DNA of 64,000 nt, from NCBI GenBank assembly GCA_903921365.1, contig CAIXPS010000292.1, forward strand, positions 21,084 through 85,083, read 5' to 3'. Positions within the stretch are counted from its first letter, which is position 1. Each line of letters begins with the position of its first letter. Below the pieces are notes generated by a model. That model was not told the origin of the DNA, ran no database searches, and saw only the letters and a program-made list of their open reading frames with translations. The position numbers and the translations under genes were made by a program. The DNA comes from an uncultured bacterium (GTDB lineage: Bacteria > Chloroflexota > Anaerolineae > J036 > Brachytrichaceae). Positions 40,445-49,109 of the stretch are shown piece after piece.

Positions 40445-41560
40445 ATGAACTCACGTCAACGCCTGATGGCCGTCTTAAGCGGCCAGATTCCAGACCGTGT
40501 GCCAATCTCGACGTATGAACTGGTCGGGTATGACAGCGCGTCCGTCGAGAACAATGACTCATCGTACCGAACCCTCATGCAGGCGATTCGCGACAAAACC
40601 GATTGCCTGGCCATGTGGAATCCCGGCTCAAACGAGCAGTTCCTGGGCACGGCCTATCCGGTAGAGCGCGAGTCGCACTTGCGCCGCGAGAGCGACCGCT
40701 CGATCACGCGCGCGGTGATGCACACGCCGCTTGGCGACTTGTCGCAAACCGCGACGCGCATCGACAGCATTAACACCGTGTGGCAGACCGAGCACTGGTG
40801 CAAAACGACCGCCGACGTGGATCGCGCGTTGTCCGTGCCCTACATTCCGGTCGATTACAGCACAGCAGATGAGGCGCGCATACGGGCTGAAGTGGGCGAG
40901 CATGGCATCCTCATGGCGTCGTTGGGCGACCCGCTGCTCATGGCGGCTGAGCTGATGGAGTTTGGCGAGTTCACGATCTGGGCGGCGACTGAGACTGAAC
41001 ACTTCGCGCGCGCGGTGCAGACGTTGCAGGAGCGTTGCATGGAGAACCTGCGTCGCATGCTGGCCGTCAACGTGGTTGAACTGTACCGCATCTGCGGGCC
41101 GGAATATGCCACACCGCCCTATCTGCCGCCGGCGCTGTTCGAGCGGTTTGTCGTGCCCTATGTGGCCGAGATGGTCGATCTCATCCACAGCAAGGGTGGG
41201 CGAGTGCGCCTGCATTGCCACGGCAAGATCAAACGCGTGCTCGATATGATCATCGCTACTGGCGCGGACGCAATTGACCCGTGTGAGCCTCCGCCCGACG
41301 GGGACATCACGTTGTTGGAAGTCAAGCGGCGCTGTGCCGGCAAGCTGTGCGTATTCGGCAACCTGGAACTCAAGCTGCTGGAACAAGCGACGGAACAGGA
41401 AGTGGATGATTACGTCCGTGGCTGCATGATCGCAGCTAAGGCGGGTGGCGGCTATGTCATCATGCCCACAGCCGCGCCGATCAACTCACCGCTGACGCCA
41501 CAGACAGAGCGCAACTACCTGCGGTTCATCGACTCCGCCCTCGAATACGGCGGGTATTAG
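40445..41560 (+). CDS. UroD-superfamily protein, 371 residues
   Basis: A second, distant UroD-superfamily member. The metal motif is H-C-H-G near 258-261, followed by D-P-C-E-P-P near 277 and F-G-N-L-E near 302. It differs from the 37037 gene in length and motif, so this is not a recent duplication. Probably a methyltransferase-like or lyase-like enzyme acting with its neighbours; substrate unknown. GTGG lies before the ATG. Confidence 0.72.
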   Translation: MNSRQRLMAVLSGQIPDRVPISTYELVGYDSASVENNDSSYRTLMQAIRDKTDCLAMWNPGSNEQFLGTAYPVERESHLRRESDRSITRAVMHTPLGDLSQTATRIDSINTVWQTEHWCKTTADVDRALSVPYIPVDYSTADEARIRAEVGEHGILMASLGDPLLMAAELMEFGEFTIWAATETEHFARAVQTLQERCMENLRRMLAVNVVELYRICGPEYATPPYLPPALFERFVVPYVAEMVDLIHSKGGRVRLHCHGKIKRVLDMIIATGADAIDPCEPPPDGDITLLEVKRRCAGKLCVFGNLELKLLEQATEQEVDDYVRGCMIAAKAGGGYVIMPTAAPINSPLTPQTERNYLRFIDSALEYGGY

Positions 41561-41587
41561 GGTTAGTGCGCGGGCGACCCTTGCAGC

Positions 41588-43870
41588 TTACTGCCGGAAA
41601 ACAAGCGCGAGCACGATCGGGTGCCACAAAGCAAAGTTCTCCACGCGATCGGTCGAAAGGGCGCCAATATCGCGCGTTTGTGAGGGTCTCAAACTGGACA
41701 TCGCTGTGAGCGTGTAGCCCTGTCCTCCTGCCAGCGTCAGCGTGTAATTTCCGCCGGCATCCGTCGCAGTCGATTGAATCGGTGGATTGAACGGACTGCC
41801 CGCCACGCTGACTTGCGCAGCCAGCGGCGCTGTGGACACAATGTCGCTTACTACACCGGTGACGGTAAGCATTGCACTGGCAGTCAATGTGATGTTCTGG
41901 GTGGTCGTGGCGCCAGCAGATACGCTGACAGCGCCGATGCCCACAACTGGATACCCGTATGCGGATGCAGTGAGGGTGTAGGTATTGCTGTCTAGCCGTA
42001 GTGCGTACATGCCGGCTGAATTAGTCGTGGTGATCGCGACTGTTTCTGCGCTGGAAGACACGTTGACGATTGCGCCGGATATTGGAAGCCCTGATTGCAG
42101 ATCAGTCACCGCGCCGGTCAGCCAGCCGGCGCCGCAGCCTGGAAACTTGAATGCGCCGATGCGGGTTTGCCAGTTGCTGGGGCCAGTCGTCGCATAGTAC
42201 TCATTGGTGTACCAGAAGGTGCAATCATCTGTGGGGTCAATGCTCATACCTGAATAATCGCCCCAGCGCGCTAAGATGGTCGTCTGTGAACCTGTTCCAG
42301 CAACGATCGATTGCTCGCCCTGTGTGAGATCACCCAACGGGTCGCTTGCCAGCCGTCCGGCGTATCGGATCGACGGGTAGGTGCTGCTGCTGGAGACGCT
42401 GTAGCCCAACGCGATGTTGCCGGCGCCATCCATGGCGATGCTGCCCATCCAGCGGTGATTGCTGTCGGGCGAGTAAGTGCCTTGCTGGTAGATGGATGGC
42501 GTCCCGCCGGGGTCGCGCACTTCGTACCAGCGAATTCCCGCAATGCCGTTGCCTGCATCAACCGTATGGTTCAGAACCAGGGACTGATGCGAGCCGAAGT
42601 TGCGGTATGCCAGACGGTGCATGATGCGATCGCCGATGACGTCCACCTTCTGCGTGACGCCTGGTTGTGGAATGCATGACATGCTGCCTGCCAGCGCACA
42701 ACTCATGTAGTTGTAAGGCGCCGTTTGCAGCGTTGCGTTTGGTTCGCCGCCCGTGCCCACCGTAGAGTTCACGTCCATGGTTGAACTAACGCCGAACGTC
42801 GAGCTTAGCGGGGTCGTCCAGTCGACGTGGAATTGCCAGATGCGCAGCAGATTTGACGGGTTGTTTAAATAGATATCGCCGATGGAAGCGTAATAATTGG
42901 GCGCGCCATCTGGCGGCAGATTGGCGCCATCCAGGTTTGATGGCAGCAAGTTGCCGTAGTTTCTGTTCTGTATCTGCAGAGTGTGTTGCAACTCAAAGAA
43001 AACCATAGCGGGACTAAGCGCGCCTGCGAGCATGGCTGAGCGATCAAATGCGGCGGCCGCAGCGCCCGCCGACACTCCGCTCGAAGTGGCATTGGTGTAA
43101 AGATTCGCAGACATATAGTAGCCGTCGGGCCACACGCCGAACTTGGGGTAATCGTTCATGTAGCCGTCTGGCATGGCGTAGGCATAGCGGTAGTAGGCGC
43201 CGGTAGGATCAGAACTTGTGGAGATTGCCACGCACTCCAGAAACGGTCCATATAAAGACGAGAATGCGAAATCACTGATCAGCCAGCGGTCTGCAAGCGT
43301 GTCATACAGCACGATTGGATCGCCGCTGCCAGAGGTCTGGCACAACCCGCCAAAGCCATTCCAAAGCGTATTGATTGCTATTGGCCCATAAACCAATGCG
43401 CCGGTGGTCTTGCTGTAGACGGCAAACGCAATATTGACCGCTTGAACGTAATAGTCGCGGCCCACGGCGCCGTTTGTGTCAGGCGGCACATAGCCTTGCG
43501 GGTTGCTGATCCCCTCAAACGAGTTGAGCGCCGCTGGCATGACGCCGGCGCCCGGAGTGTGCTGGATGACAGAGTCGACGCCAGCTGGCGTCAGCAGTCG
43601 CGCAGTCGCGCTGGGTTGTGGAAACCGCCTGGGTGGGATGAGTTGCGCGCCTGGGGCAATCGGTTGAACGACTTTGATGTCGCGCAATGCCGGAGAACGG
43701 TCGCTGTGCAGTGGGTAAGTGACCACCGGCGCTAATCCGGCTGCTGGGAGCGAACTGACGATCCGTTGCGCGCCGCTAGCAGGTTGGGGTATTGCGCCTC
43801 CCAGAGAGGCGATGAGCATGCAGAGAGCAAAGACATTGCGCATGGTTGATGGTTGACTGAGGGCGGGCAT
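41588..43870 (-). CDS. Secreted beta-rich protein with carboxypeptidase-regulatory-like domain
   Basis: 760 residues. A signal peptide covers the first ~35 residues (from either 43870 or the ATG at 43843, which gives M-R-N-V-F-A-L-C-M-L). The main body is beta-rich with W/Y/D repeats, resembling beta-propeller-like secreted proteins of Chloroflexota (V-P-P-D-T-N-G-A-V-G near residue 125). A carboxypeptidase-regulatory-like Ig domain lies near 570-650 with G-L-P-I-S-G-A-I-V-N-V. No catalytic motif. The frame is open to a TTG at 43909, but that codon lies in the ferredoxin terminator. Confidence 0.75.
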   Translation of the reverse strand: MPALSQPSTMRNVFALCMLIASLGGAIPQPASGAQRIVSSLPAAGLAPVVTYPLHSDRSPALRDIKVVQPIAPGAQLIPPRRFPQPSATARLLTPAGVDSVIQHTPGAGVMPAALNSFEGISNPQGYVPPDTNGAVGRDYYVQAVNIAFAVYSKTTGALVYGPIAINTLWNGFGGLCQTSGSGDPIVLYDTLADRWLISDFAFSSLYGPFLECVAISTSSDPTGAYYRYAYAMPDGYMNDYPKFGVWPDGYYMSANLYTNATSSGVSAGAAAAAFDRSAMLAGALSPAMVFFELQHTLQIQNRNYGNLLPSNLDGANLPPDGAPNYYASIGDIYLNNPSNLLRIWQFHVDWTTPLSSTFGVSSTMDVNSTVGTGGEPNATLQTAPYNYMSCALAGSMSCIPQPGVTQKVDVIGDRIMHRLAYRNFGSHQSLVLNHTVDAGNGIAGIRWYEVRDPGGTPSIYQQGTYSPDSNHRWMGSIAMDGAGNIALGYSVSSSSTYPSIRYAGRLASDPLGDLTQGEQSIVAGTGSQTTILARWGDYSGMSIDPTDDCTFWYTNEYYATTGPSNWQTRIGAFKFPGCGAGWLTGAVTDLQSGLPISGAIVNVSSSAETVAITTTNSAGMYALRLDSNTYTLTASAYGYPVVGIGAVSVSAGATTTQNITLTASAMLTVTGVVSDIVSTAPLAAQVSVAGSPFNPPIQSTATDAGGNYTLTLAGGQGYTLTAMSSLRPSQTRDIGALSTDRVENFALWHPIVLALVFRQ

Positions 43871-43899
43871 ACTGCTGACATACGGTCTACGTAAAAAGA

Positions 43900-43929
43900 A
43901 GACGGCCAAACGTTTTTGTTTGGCCGTAA
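43900..43929 (-). terminator. Terminator of the ferredoxin gene
   Basis: Ten perfect pairs (43902-43911 with 43918-43927), followed on the minus strand by CUUCUUUUUA, about 36 bases after the ferredoxin stop codon. Confidence 0.7.
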
Positions 43930-43964
43930 CTAATGAACCGACGTTAGCGTTGGTTAGCAGCGAA

Positions 43965-44315
43965 CTACATGTTCTTGGCGGCGTAGCCGGGGCCTTCCGT
44001 GTAGAAGTTGGTGTTGTGCGCCGCGTCGCCAGTCAGGTCGACTTCCTCGCCGCCGGCAGCAGTCCACTTCGCGCCGCCGAACGGGACGAATTCCTGGCCG
44101 GGCTTGGCTACATGCGCCGATGGGACTTCACCATCAGGGAAGATCGCCTCAAAGGGGCACTCCGGGACGCAAGCGCCGCAGTCGATGCAGGTCGCGGGGT
44201 CAATGAAGAACCAGGGCCACTGATCCTCGGGCTTGCCGCCGACGATGCATTCGACGGGGCAGACATCTACACAGGCGCCATCGCGCAGACAAAGTTGAGT
44301 AATTATGTGAGTCAT
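43965..44315 (-). CDS. 4Fe-4S dicluster-type ferredoxin
   Basis: 116 residues. Two cluster motifs: C-x5-C-x3-C-x3-C at residues 9-23 (C-L-R-D-G-A-C-V-D-V-C-P-V-E-C) and C-I-D-C-G-A-C-V-P-E-C-P near 45-56. The rest is a 50-residue C-terminal extension. A small electron carrier; whether the first cluster is 3Fe or 4Fe cannot be decided. AAGGAG before the ATG fixes the start. Lies next to SOD but with its own terminator. Confidence 0.88.
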   Translation of the reverse strand: MTHIITQLCLRDGACVDVCPVECIVGGKPEDQWPWFFIDPATCIDCGACVPECPFEAIFPDGEVPSAHVAKPGQEFVPFGGAKWTAAGGEEVDLTGDAAHNTNFYTEGPGYAAKNM

Positions 44316-44456
44316 CTGATAAGCTCCTTCGTTTTTGTACTGTTACTGGTACTAGCGTCTTCAACAATGAAGTGCACTATCTTTACTGGATTAATTTATA
44401 CACTAACAGTATGTGATTGTCTAGCGCCCCTGATTTTACGCTATTCCGAAAAAACA

Positions 44457-44494
44457 AAAAAGCAGCCATGCGATTTGCCGCATGGCTGCTTTTA
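44457..44494 (-). terminator. Terminator of the SOD gene
   Basis: Twelve perfect pairs (44461-44472 with 44479-44490) flanked by A and T runs, so it can work both ways. On the minus strand it follows the SOD stop codon by about 20 bases and is followed by UUUUUGUUUUUU. Confidence 0.85.
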
Positions 44495-44514
44495 CGATCA
44501 GAGATTCTCGGGGT

Positions 44515-45126
44515 CTACTTGACCGCTGCTGCGAAACGCGCAGAAACGTCGTTCCAGTTGATGACGTTCCAGATAGCCTTGAGGTAGTCCGCGCGGCGGT
44601 TCTGGTAGTTCAGATAGTACGCGTGTTCCCACACATCTACGCCAAGGATCGGGCTGGCGCCATCGGTGATCGGGTTGTCCTGATTCGCTGTGGAGACGAC
44701 CGCAAGCTTGCCACTGCCATCTACGACGAGCCACGCCCAACCGGAACCGAAGCGGCCGAGACCGGCTTTGTTAAACTGATCCTTCAGGGTGTCGAGCGAC
44801 CCGAAGGTGGAATTCAATGCATCGAGCAGTGCGCCGGATGGCTGGCTGCCGCCGGGCGTCAACTGCTGCCAGAAGATGCTGTGGTTCAGGTGGCCGCCGC
44901 CGTTGTTGCGAACCGCGGTGCGAACCGCATCGGGCAGGCTGCTCAGGTTCTTGACCAGGTCTTCAACTGACTTGCCCTGCAGATCGGCGCTATTTGCCAG
45001 TGCAGTGTTGAGGTTGGTAATGTAGGTCGCATGATGCTTGTCGTGATGGATTTCCATCGTCTTCGCATCAATATACGGTTCGAGTGCTGCAAACGCATAC
45101 GGAAGGGGTGCTAGTTCAAATGCCAT
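44515..45126 (-). CDS. sod: Superoxide dismutase (Fe/Mn)
   Basis: 203 residues, the usual Fe/Mn-SOD length. Metal ligands: His in [10 protein letters not shown] near 27-34, His in N-H-S-I-F-W near 80, and D-V-W-E-H-A-Y near 165-171. Removes superoxide in the cytoplasm. Metal preference not decided. AGGAG nine bases before the ATG at 45126; the frame stays open 27 codons further upstream, but that part is not SOD. Confidence 0.95.
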   Translation of the reverse strand: MAFELAPLPYAFAALEPYIDAKTMEIHHDKHHATYITNLNTALANSADLQGKSVEDLVKNLSSLPDAVRTAVRNNGGGHLNHSIFWQQLTPGGSQPSGALLDALNSTFGSLDTLKDQFNKAGLGRFGSGWAWLVVDGSGKLAVVSTANQDNPITDGASPILGVDVWEHAYYLNYQNRRADYLKAIWNVINWNDVSARFAAAVK

Positions 45127-45249
45127 TTCAATTTCTCCTGTGATAAAACAATAAATTACAAACTGGGTTATTATAGGAAATCTTTCCTTAGAAACACGTG
45201 AAATCACTCATTGAGATTGCTAAGTAGCATGCCTGCATAGACGGATGAT

Positions 45250-46182
45250 ATGAGCGAGACCGCCCCACTTTCCACCCGCCCGCGTATTCCACCCGCACTC
45301 GGCATTGGCGTCGGCGTCGTGGCGATATCAACCGCCTCGATCTTCGCGCGCTTTGCGCAGGACGCGGGCGCGCCTTCGCTGACCATCGCCGCATTGCGCC
45401 TGGTCTTCGCATCCATCGTCCTGTTGCCGTTTGCGATCACCCGCTGTCGCGCGGAACTGGCGACCATGACTCGCCGCGAGTGGCTGATTGCGCTGTTGAG
45501 CGGCGCTTTCCTTGGCGCGCATTTTGCGACCTGGATCACGTCGCTGCAATACACCAGCGTCACCAGCTCAGTCGTTCTTGTGACGTTTTCGCCGATGTTC
45601 GTCGCCATTGGGTCGGCGGTGTTTCTGAAGGAGAAACTTAGTCGCTTGACGCTGGCCGGGATCGCGGTCGCCATCCTTGGCGGCGGCCTGATTGGCGCCG
45701 GCGACGCATCACTGGGTGGCGCAAGCGCCCCAAATCCCCTGCTGGGGAATCTGTTGGCGCTTGTGGGCGCCGTCTGCATCGCGCCACACTTTTTAATCGG
45801 CAGACACTTGCGACGCAGGTTGTCGCTGCTGGCCTACATCAGCGTGGTGTATTCGGCGGCGGCGGTCGTTCTGCTTATTGCTGTGGGTGTCACTGGCAGT
45901 CCCCTGGTGGGATTCGACCCGCAGAGCTATGTGTATATGGCGCTGCTGGCATTGCTGCCGCAACTCGTCGGGCACACGACGTTTAACTGGTCGCTGGGAT
46001 ATTTGCCGGCTGCGTATGCCGCCATCCCCGCGCTGGGCGAACCTATCGGTTCCACAGTGCTCGCGCTGCTCGTGCTGGGCGAGGTGCTCACACCGATCAA
46101 ACTGATTGGGGGGCTGCTCACGCTCGGCGGCATTGCGTTAATGATGGTCAGTCGCATAAGAAGCGTCCAGCAGCAACCATGA
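45250..46182 (+). CDS. EamA/DMT-family transporter
   Basis: 310 residues, ten predicted helices in two EamA repeats, with the second-repeat motif A-L-G-E-P-I-G-S-T near residue 258. Distinct in sequence from the 2404 transporter. Exporter of an unknown metabolite. The stop codon overlaps the start of the glycosyltransferase gene (ATGA), implying coupling, which may hint at a joint envelope role. Confidence 0.88.
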   Translation: MSETAPLSTRPRIPPALGIGVGVVAISTASIFARFAQDAGAPSLTIAALRLVFASIVLLPFAITRCRAELATMTRREWLIALLSGAFLGAHFATWITSLQYTSVTSSVVLVTFSPMFVAIGSAVFLKEKLSRLTLAGIAVAILGGGLIGAGDASLGGASAPNPLLGNLLALVGAVCIAPHFLIGRHLRRRLSLLAYISVVYSAAAVVLLIAVGVTGSPLVGFDPQSYVYMALLALLPQLVGHTTFNWSLGYLPAAYAAIPALGEPIGSTVLALLVLGEVLTPIKLIGGLLTLGGIALMMVSRIRSVQQQP

Positions 46183-48143
46183 AACGCGCCATTCTTAACG
46201 GTATGTCTCATTCAACCCGCATCATGATTGTCATGATCGCGGTCGCTCTACTGGCATTTGTATTACGCATGGTGGGTCTGGGCGACGTTCCGCCGCGCTG
46301 GGATGAAGGCTGGACCGTCGCGCATGCCTCGCTTGACCTCGGAGCCTTGTTCACGATTACGGCTGCGGATGTGCATCCACCCTTGTTCTATATGTTGTTG
46401 GGCGCCTGGCAGTCGCTGGTTGGGGTGAATCTGTTCGCCGACCGTTTCCTGGCGGTGTTGGTCAGCCTGCCCGCAATACCACTAGCCTACGTCGTGGCGC
46501 AGCGCTGGGATCGCAGTTCTGGCGCGCGAAACACGCGACTCGCGTTGTTGTCTGCCGTGCTGATGGCGTGGGTTCCGCTCGGGGTGTATTACAGCGCGGT
46601 GATCCGCATGTATGCGCTGGCGCCGACGTTCGTGTTGTTAGCCGCATGGGCCGGCTTACGACTTGTCGCGCCCGGTCCGCGCGAGACGTGTCGGAGCACA
46701 ATATGGGTTGTGATTGCTTTTGTCGTTGGCGCGGCGGGCGCGATGCTGACACTGTATCACGCAGTCTGGGCGCTCGCGGCGCTCGGTCTGTATGCATCCG
46801 CGACGGCAATCATGGCGCGACGGGGTGCGGTGTTGCGCCGCATGGGGACATTTACGGTAGCCGTCGCCATCTCTGCGGTTGTTTTTCTGCCATGGGGCTT
46901 GTATGCCATTCCCCAGTTACTCGGTCAGGCTGCTAAAGGCACGGTCAATACCGCGCAGCAGTACCCATTCAGCTATTTCCTCAAGATCAGCGTCGAGGGG
47001 CTGGCGATGTCGCAGCAGACCGGTTTTACGGGAATTGCGGTGATCCTGCTCATCGTTCTCGCCGGGGTAGTGTGCGCCTTCATCGGACGTTCACCCCGTT
47101 CGATCGGGCGCTTGCTTCTGCCGCTGCTGATGATTGTCCTGACGCTGGCAGGCGTTGCGACGGCAGCGCGGAACTGGTCGTTTAATGCGCGCATGGTGAT
47201 CTGCGCTGTTCCTGCCCTCGCGCTGGTGCTGGCGTGGGGATTCGACCGTATCGCGGCGTTATCGCGGCCGTTGGCGGGCGTCGCCATTCTTGCGTTGATC
47301 GGCGTGTACTTTGCGACAAGCACGAACTTCGTCTATCAGAAATCGCTTGAGGTTTTTGATCCTTATAACCCGCACACGTACTACGCTCATATTGCGCCGC
47401 AAGCGCGCTCGACCGATCAGGTCTTTTTTAATGTCCTTAGCCCGGCCGGGTTCTTTGCGCTCGACCGCAAACCCGTAGACCCGACGTGGTCGTATGCGCT
47501 GACGTGGGATCCGGTAATAGAGCCGCGCCAACGCTGGGAAGAGCGCCTGATGCAGGCCGGCAGCCAGCACCCGCGCCTGTGGCTGGTGCTCTACCGTGGG
47601 CTCGCGGGTAAGAACGGCGAACTACGCGGCTGGCTCGACAGCACCTTCTATCCTGCCTCAGCGGAGTGGGGCGAGGAGGAGGTGTTTTACGGGCTATATG
47701 GCGCCACTCATGACCCGACCATTGCCGGCGCAGGCGCAGGGACGCACTGGCGCGGCGCGAACGGCTTTGACCTGGAGTTGCGTGGATCGAAACTGCCGGG
47801 TTCAGTGCATGCGGGCGATATCATCCCGGTGGCGCTGACCTGGCGCGCAGGCACACCCTTAAAGTTGAACCTGAAGGTGTTTGTGCATGCATTTGATGAG
47901 AGTGGGGCGCTCATTGCCCAGCATGACGCCGCGCCGCTCAATGACTTGCGCCCGATGCCCTCTCTGCCCATGGGCGAGGATGTGCTTGATCATCATGGTC
48001 TGGCGTTGCCGCAGACGTTCAGCGGGCGATTGACGATTGTCGTCGGCTTGTATGACCCGGCGACAAACCAGCGGGCGCTGGTGGATGGCGGGAGCGATGT
48101 GCTGAACTTGGGACAGTTGGATGTGTTGCCGGCGACGCAGTAG
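46179..48143 (+). CDS. GT39/ArnT-like membrane glycosyltransferase
   Basis: 654 residues. About eleven to thirteen membrane helices in the first 400 residues and a soluble C-terminal beta domain (about 520-654). R-W-D-E-G-W near residue 38-43 and D-V-H-P-P-L near 65-70 match the catalytic loop of GT-C enzymes (PMT/ArnT/DUF2298 type), which move sugars from lipid-linked donors. Acceptor unknown. The start at 46179 overlaps the transporter stop; an ATG at 46203 is also possible. Confidence 0.82.
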   Translation: MKRAILNGMSHSTRIMIVMIAVALLAFVLRMVGLGDVPPRWDEGWTVAHASLDLGALFTITAADVHPPLFYMLLGAWQSLVGVNLFADRFLAVLVSLPAIPLAYVVAQRWDRSSGARNTRLALLSAVLMAWVPLGVYYSAVIRMYALAPTFVLLAAWAGLRLVAPGPRETCRSTIWVVIAFVVGAAGAMLTLYHAVWALAALGLYASATAIMARRGAVLRRMGTFTVAVAISAVVFLPWGLYAIPQLLGQAAKGTVNTAQQYPFSYFLKISVEGLAMSQQTGFTGIAVILLIVLAGVVCAFIGRSPRSIGRLLLPLLMIVLTLAGVATAARNWSFNARMVICAVPALALVLAWGFDRIAALSRPLAGVAILALIGVYFATSTNFVYQKSLEVFDPYNPHTYYAHIAPQARSTDQVFFNVLSPAGFFALDRKPVDPTWSYALTWDPVIEPRQRWEERLMQAGSQHPRLWLVLYRGLAGKNGELRGWLDSTFYPASAEWGEEEVFYGLYGATHDPTIAGAGAGTHWRGANGFDLELRGSKLPGSVHAGDIIPVALTWRAGTPLKLNLKVFVHAFDESGALIAQHDAAPLNDLRPMPSLPMGEDVLDHHGLALPQTFSGRLTIVVGLYDPATNQRALVDGGSDVLNLGQLDVLPATQ

Positions 48144-48155
48144 TCTGCGCATTTC

Positions 48156-48779
48156 TCACAAGTAGTACGTCATCTTCTGCAGGTGCAACACGGGATCGAT
48201 ATACTCGACGTGGACGTTGTGTGGAACGTTGAGGTTGATTGGGGCATAGTTCAAAATCGCCTTGATGCCGCTGGCGACGAGGATATCGGCCACCTGCTGG
48301 GCATATTGCGCCGGCACGGTGATCATGGCGTGCTGGGTATGGCTGTCGGCGACGAACTGCGGGATTTCATTGTTCGATTGCACCGTGAGCCCGCCAATCT
48401 GCGCGCCGATTTTAGTTGGATCGTTGTCAAACAGACCCACGACGCGGAAGCCGCGATGCGAAAATCCGGTGTAACTGGCGACCGCACTGCCGATATTGCC
48501 CGCGCCGACGATGATCAGCGGCCAGTCCTGGTCAAGGTGGAGTATCTGGCGCAATTCGTCATATAGACCTATGACAGAATAGCCGGTGCCTTGTTTGCCA
48601 AATTCACCAAAGTGCGACAGGTCCTTCCGAATTTGCGCAGAACTAATGCCCAGCCACTCCGCAAGTTCATGCGAAGACGTGTACTGTTTCCCGCCAGACT
48701 TCATCGCGGAGAGCGCCCTCAAATAGACCGGAAGGCGACCCACCACGATATCCGGAACCTCATGTTGATCTAATGCCAT
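48156..48779 (-). CDS. rex: Redox-sensing transcriptional repressor Rex
   Basis: 207 residues. N-terminal winged helix (P-V-Y-L-R-A-L near 18 and [12 protein letters not shown] near 50-61) and a C-terminal NAD(H)-binding Rossmann fold with G-A-G-N-I-G-S near 90-96. Rex represses fermentation and respiration genes until the NADH/NAD ratio rises. A Rex-like operator overlaps its own upstream region. The 13-base gap to the glycosyltransferase is convergent. Confidence 0.93.
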   Translation of the reverse strand: MALDQHEVPDIVVGRLPVYLRALSAMKSGGKQYTSSHELAEWLGISSAQIRKDLSHFGEFGKQGTGYSVIGLYDELRQILHLDQDWPLIIVGAGNIGSAVASYTGFSHRGFRVVGLFDNDPTKIGAQIGGLTVQSNNEIPQFVADSHTQHAMITVPAQYAQQVADILVASGIKAILNYAPINLNVPHNVHVEYIDPVLHLQKMTYYL

Positions 48780-48794
48780 CCTTCCATCACCAGT

Positions 48795-48812
48795 TTGTTC
48801 ATACTAGCACAA
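48795..48812 (-). promoter_or_regulatory. Candidate Rex operator
   Basis: On the minus strand TTGTGCTAGTATGAACAA, an 18-base imperfect palindrome with TTGTGC/GAACAA ends, resembling the Rex consensus TTGTGA-N6-TCACAA. A TAGTAT inside may be the -10 of rex, so binding would repress rex itself. Confidence 0.4.
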
Positions 48813-49043
48813 GCGCGCCTTCACTGCAAATATTTACGGTTTAATACCTTAGGCCGATTCCTGGCCGATTCCTGGCCGTGTATCGTTGCTTGCTTTATGG
48901 GCGGGTGCTAATATCCATGATTGCTTGATATAGTCCAACCGTTTTTGGTTGAATTCCTTATCGGACGTTTCGTGAAAAAGCAGAGACGTCAACTTCTGGA
49001 ATCCTGGAAGGAGGTGATGCCACAAGGAGAATCTCATTTACTG

Positions 49044-49058
49044 CATGTAAATGACATG
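49044..49058. promoter_or_regulatory. Perfect palindrome upstream of the ABC importer promoter
   Basis: CATGT-AAATG-ACATG, five perfect pairs around a five-base centre, ten bases upstream of the -35. A possible activator or repressor site. Confidence 0.35.
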
Positions 49059-49067
49059 TGAATTGCA

Positions 49068-49095
49068 TTGTTGATCGTGCCAAGACTGGTATTCT
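49068..49095 (+). promoter_or_regulatory. Promoter of the ABC importer operon
   Basis: TTGTTG at 49068-49073 and the extended -10 TGGTATTCT (TATTCT 49090-49095), 16-base spacer. Start near 49102, leaving only about eight leader bases before the ATG at 49110. Confidence 0.45.
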
Positions 49096-49109
49096 AAAGA
49101 GAGGATGAA

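Larger units (their letters stand above)
48780..49109. other. 330-base divergent region between rex and the ABC importer
   Basis: No gene. From left to right it contains a Rex-like site (48795-48812), a tandem twelve-base repeat (GGCCGATTCCT, copies near 48851 and 48863), an inverted repeat CAACC-GTTTTT-GGTTG (48937-48952 region), an imperfect inverted repeat GACGTTTC/GAGACGTC near 48964-48990, the palindrome at 49044-49058 and a promoter at 49068-49095. These look like operators for a sugar-responsive regulator that is not encoded here. Confidence 0.45.

Noticed and set aside
37037..41560. Calling the UroD-type proteins HemE
   Set aside because: Both lack the HemE active-site signature and no other heme gene is near; their metal motifs match the methyltransferase branch.
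43871..43909. TTG start for the secreted beta-rich protein
   Set aside because: Falls in the ferredoxin terminator hairpin and adds residues ahead of a good signal peptide.
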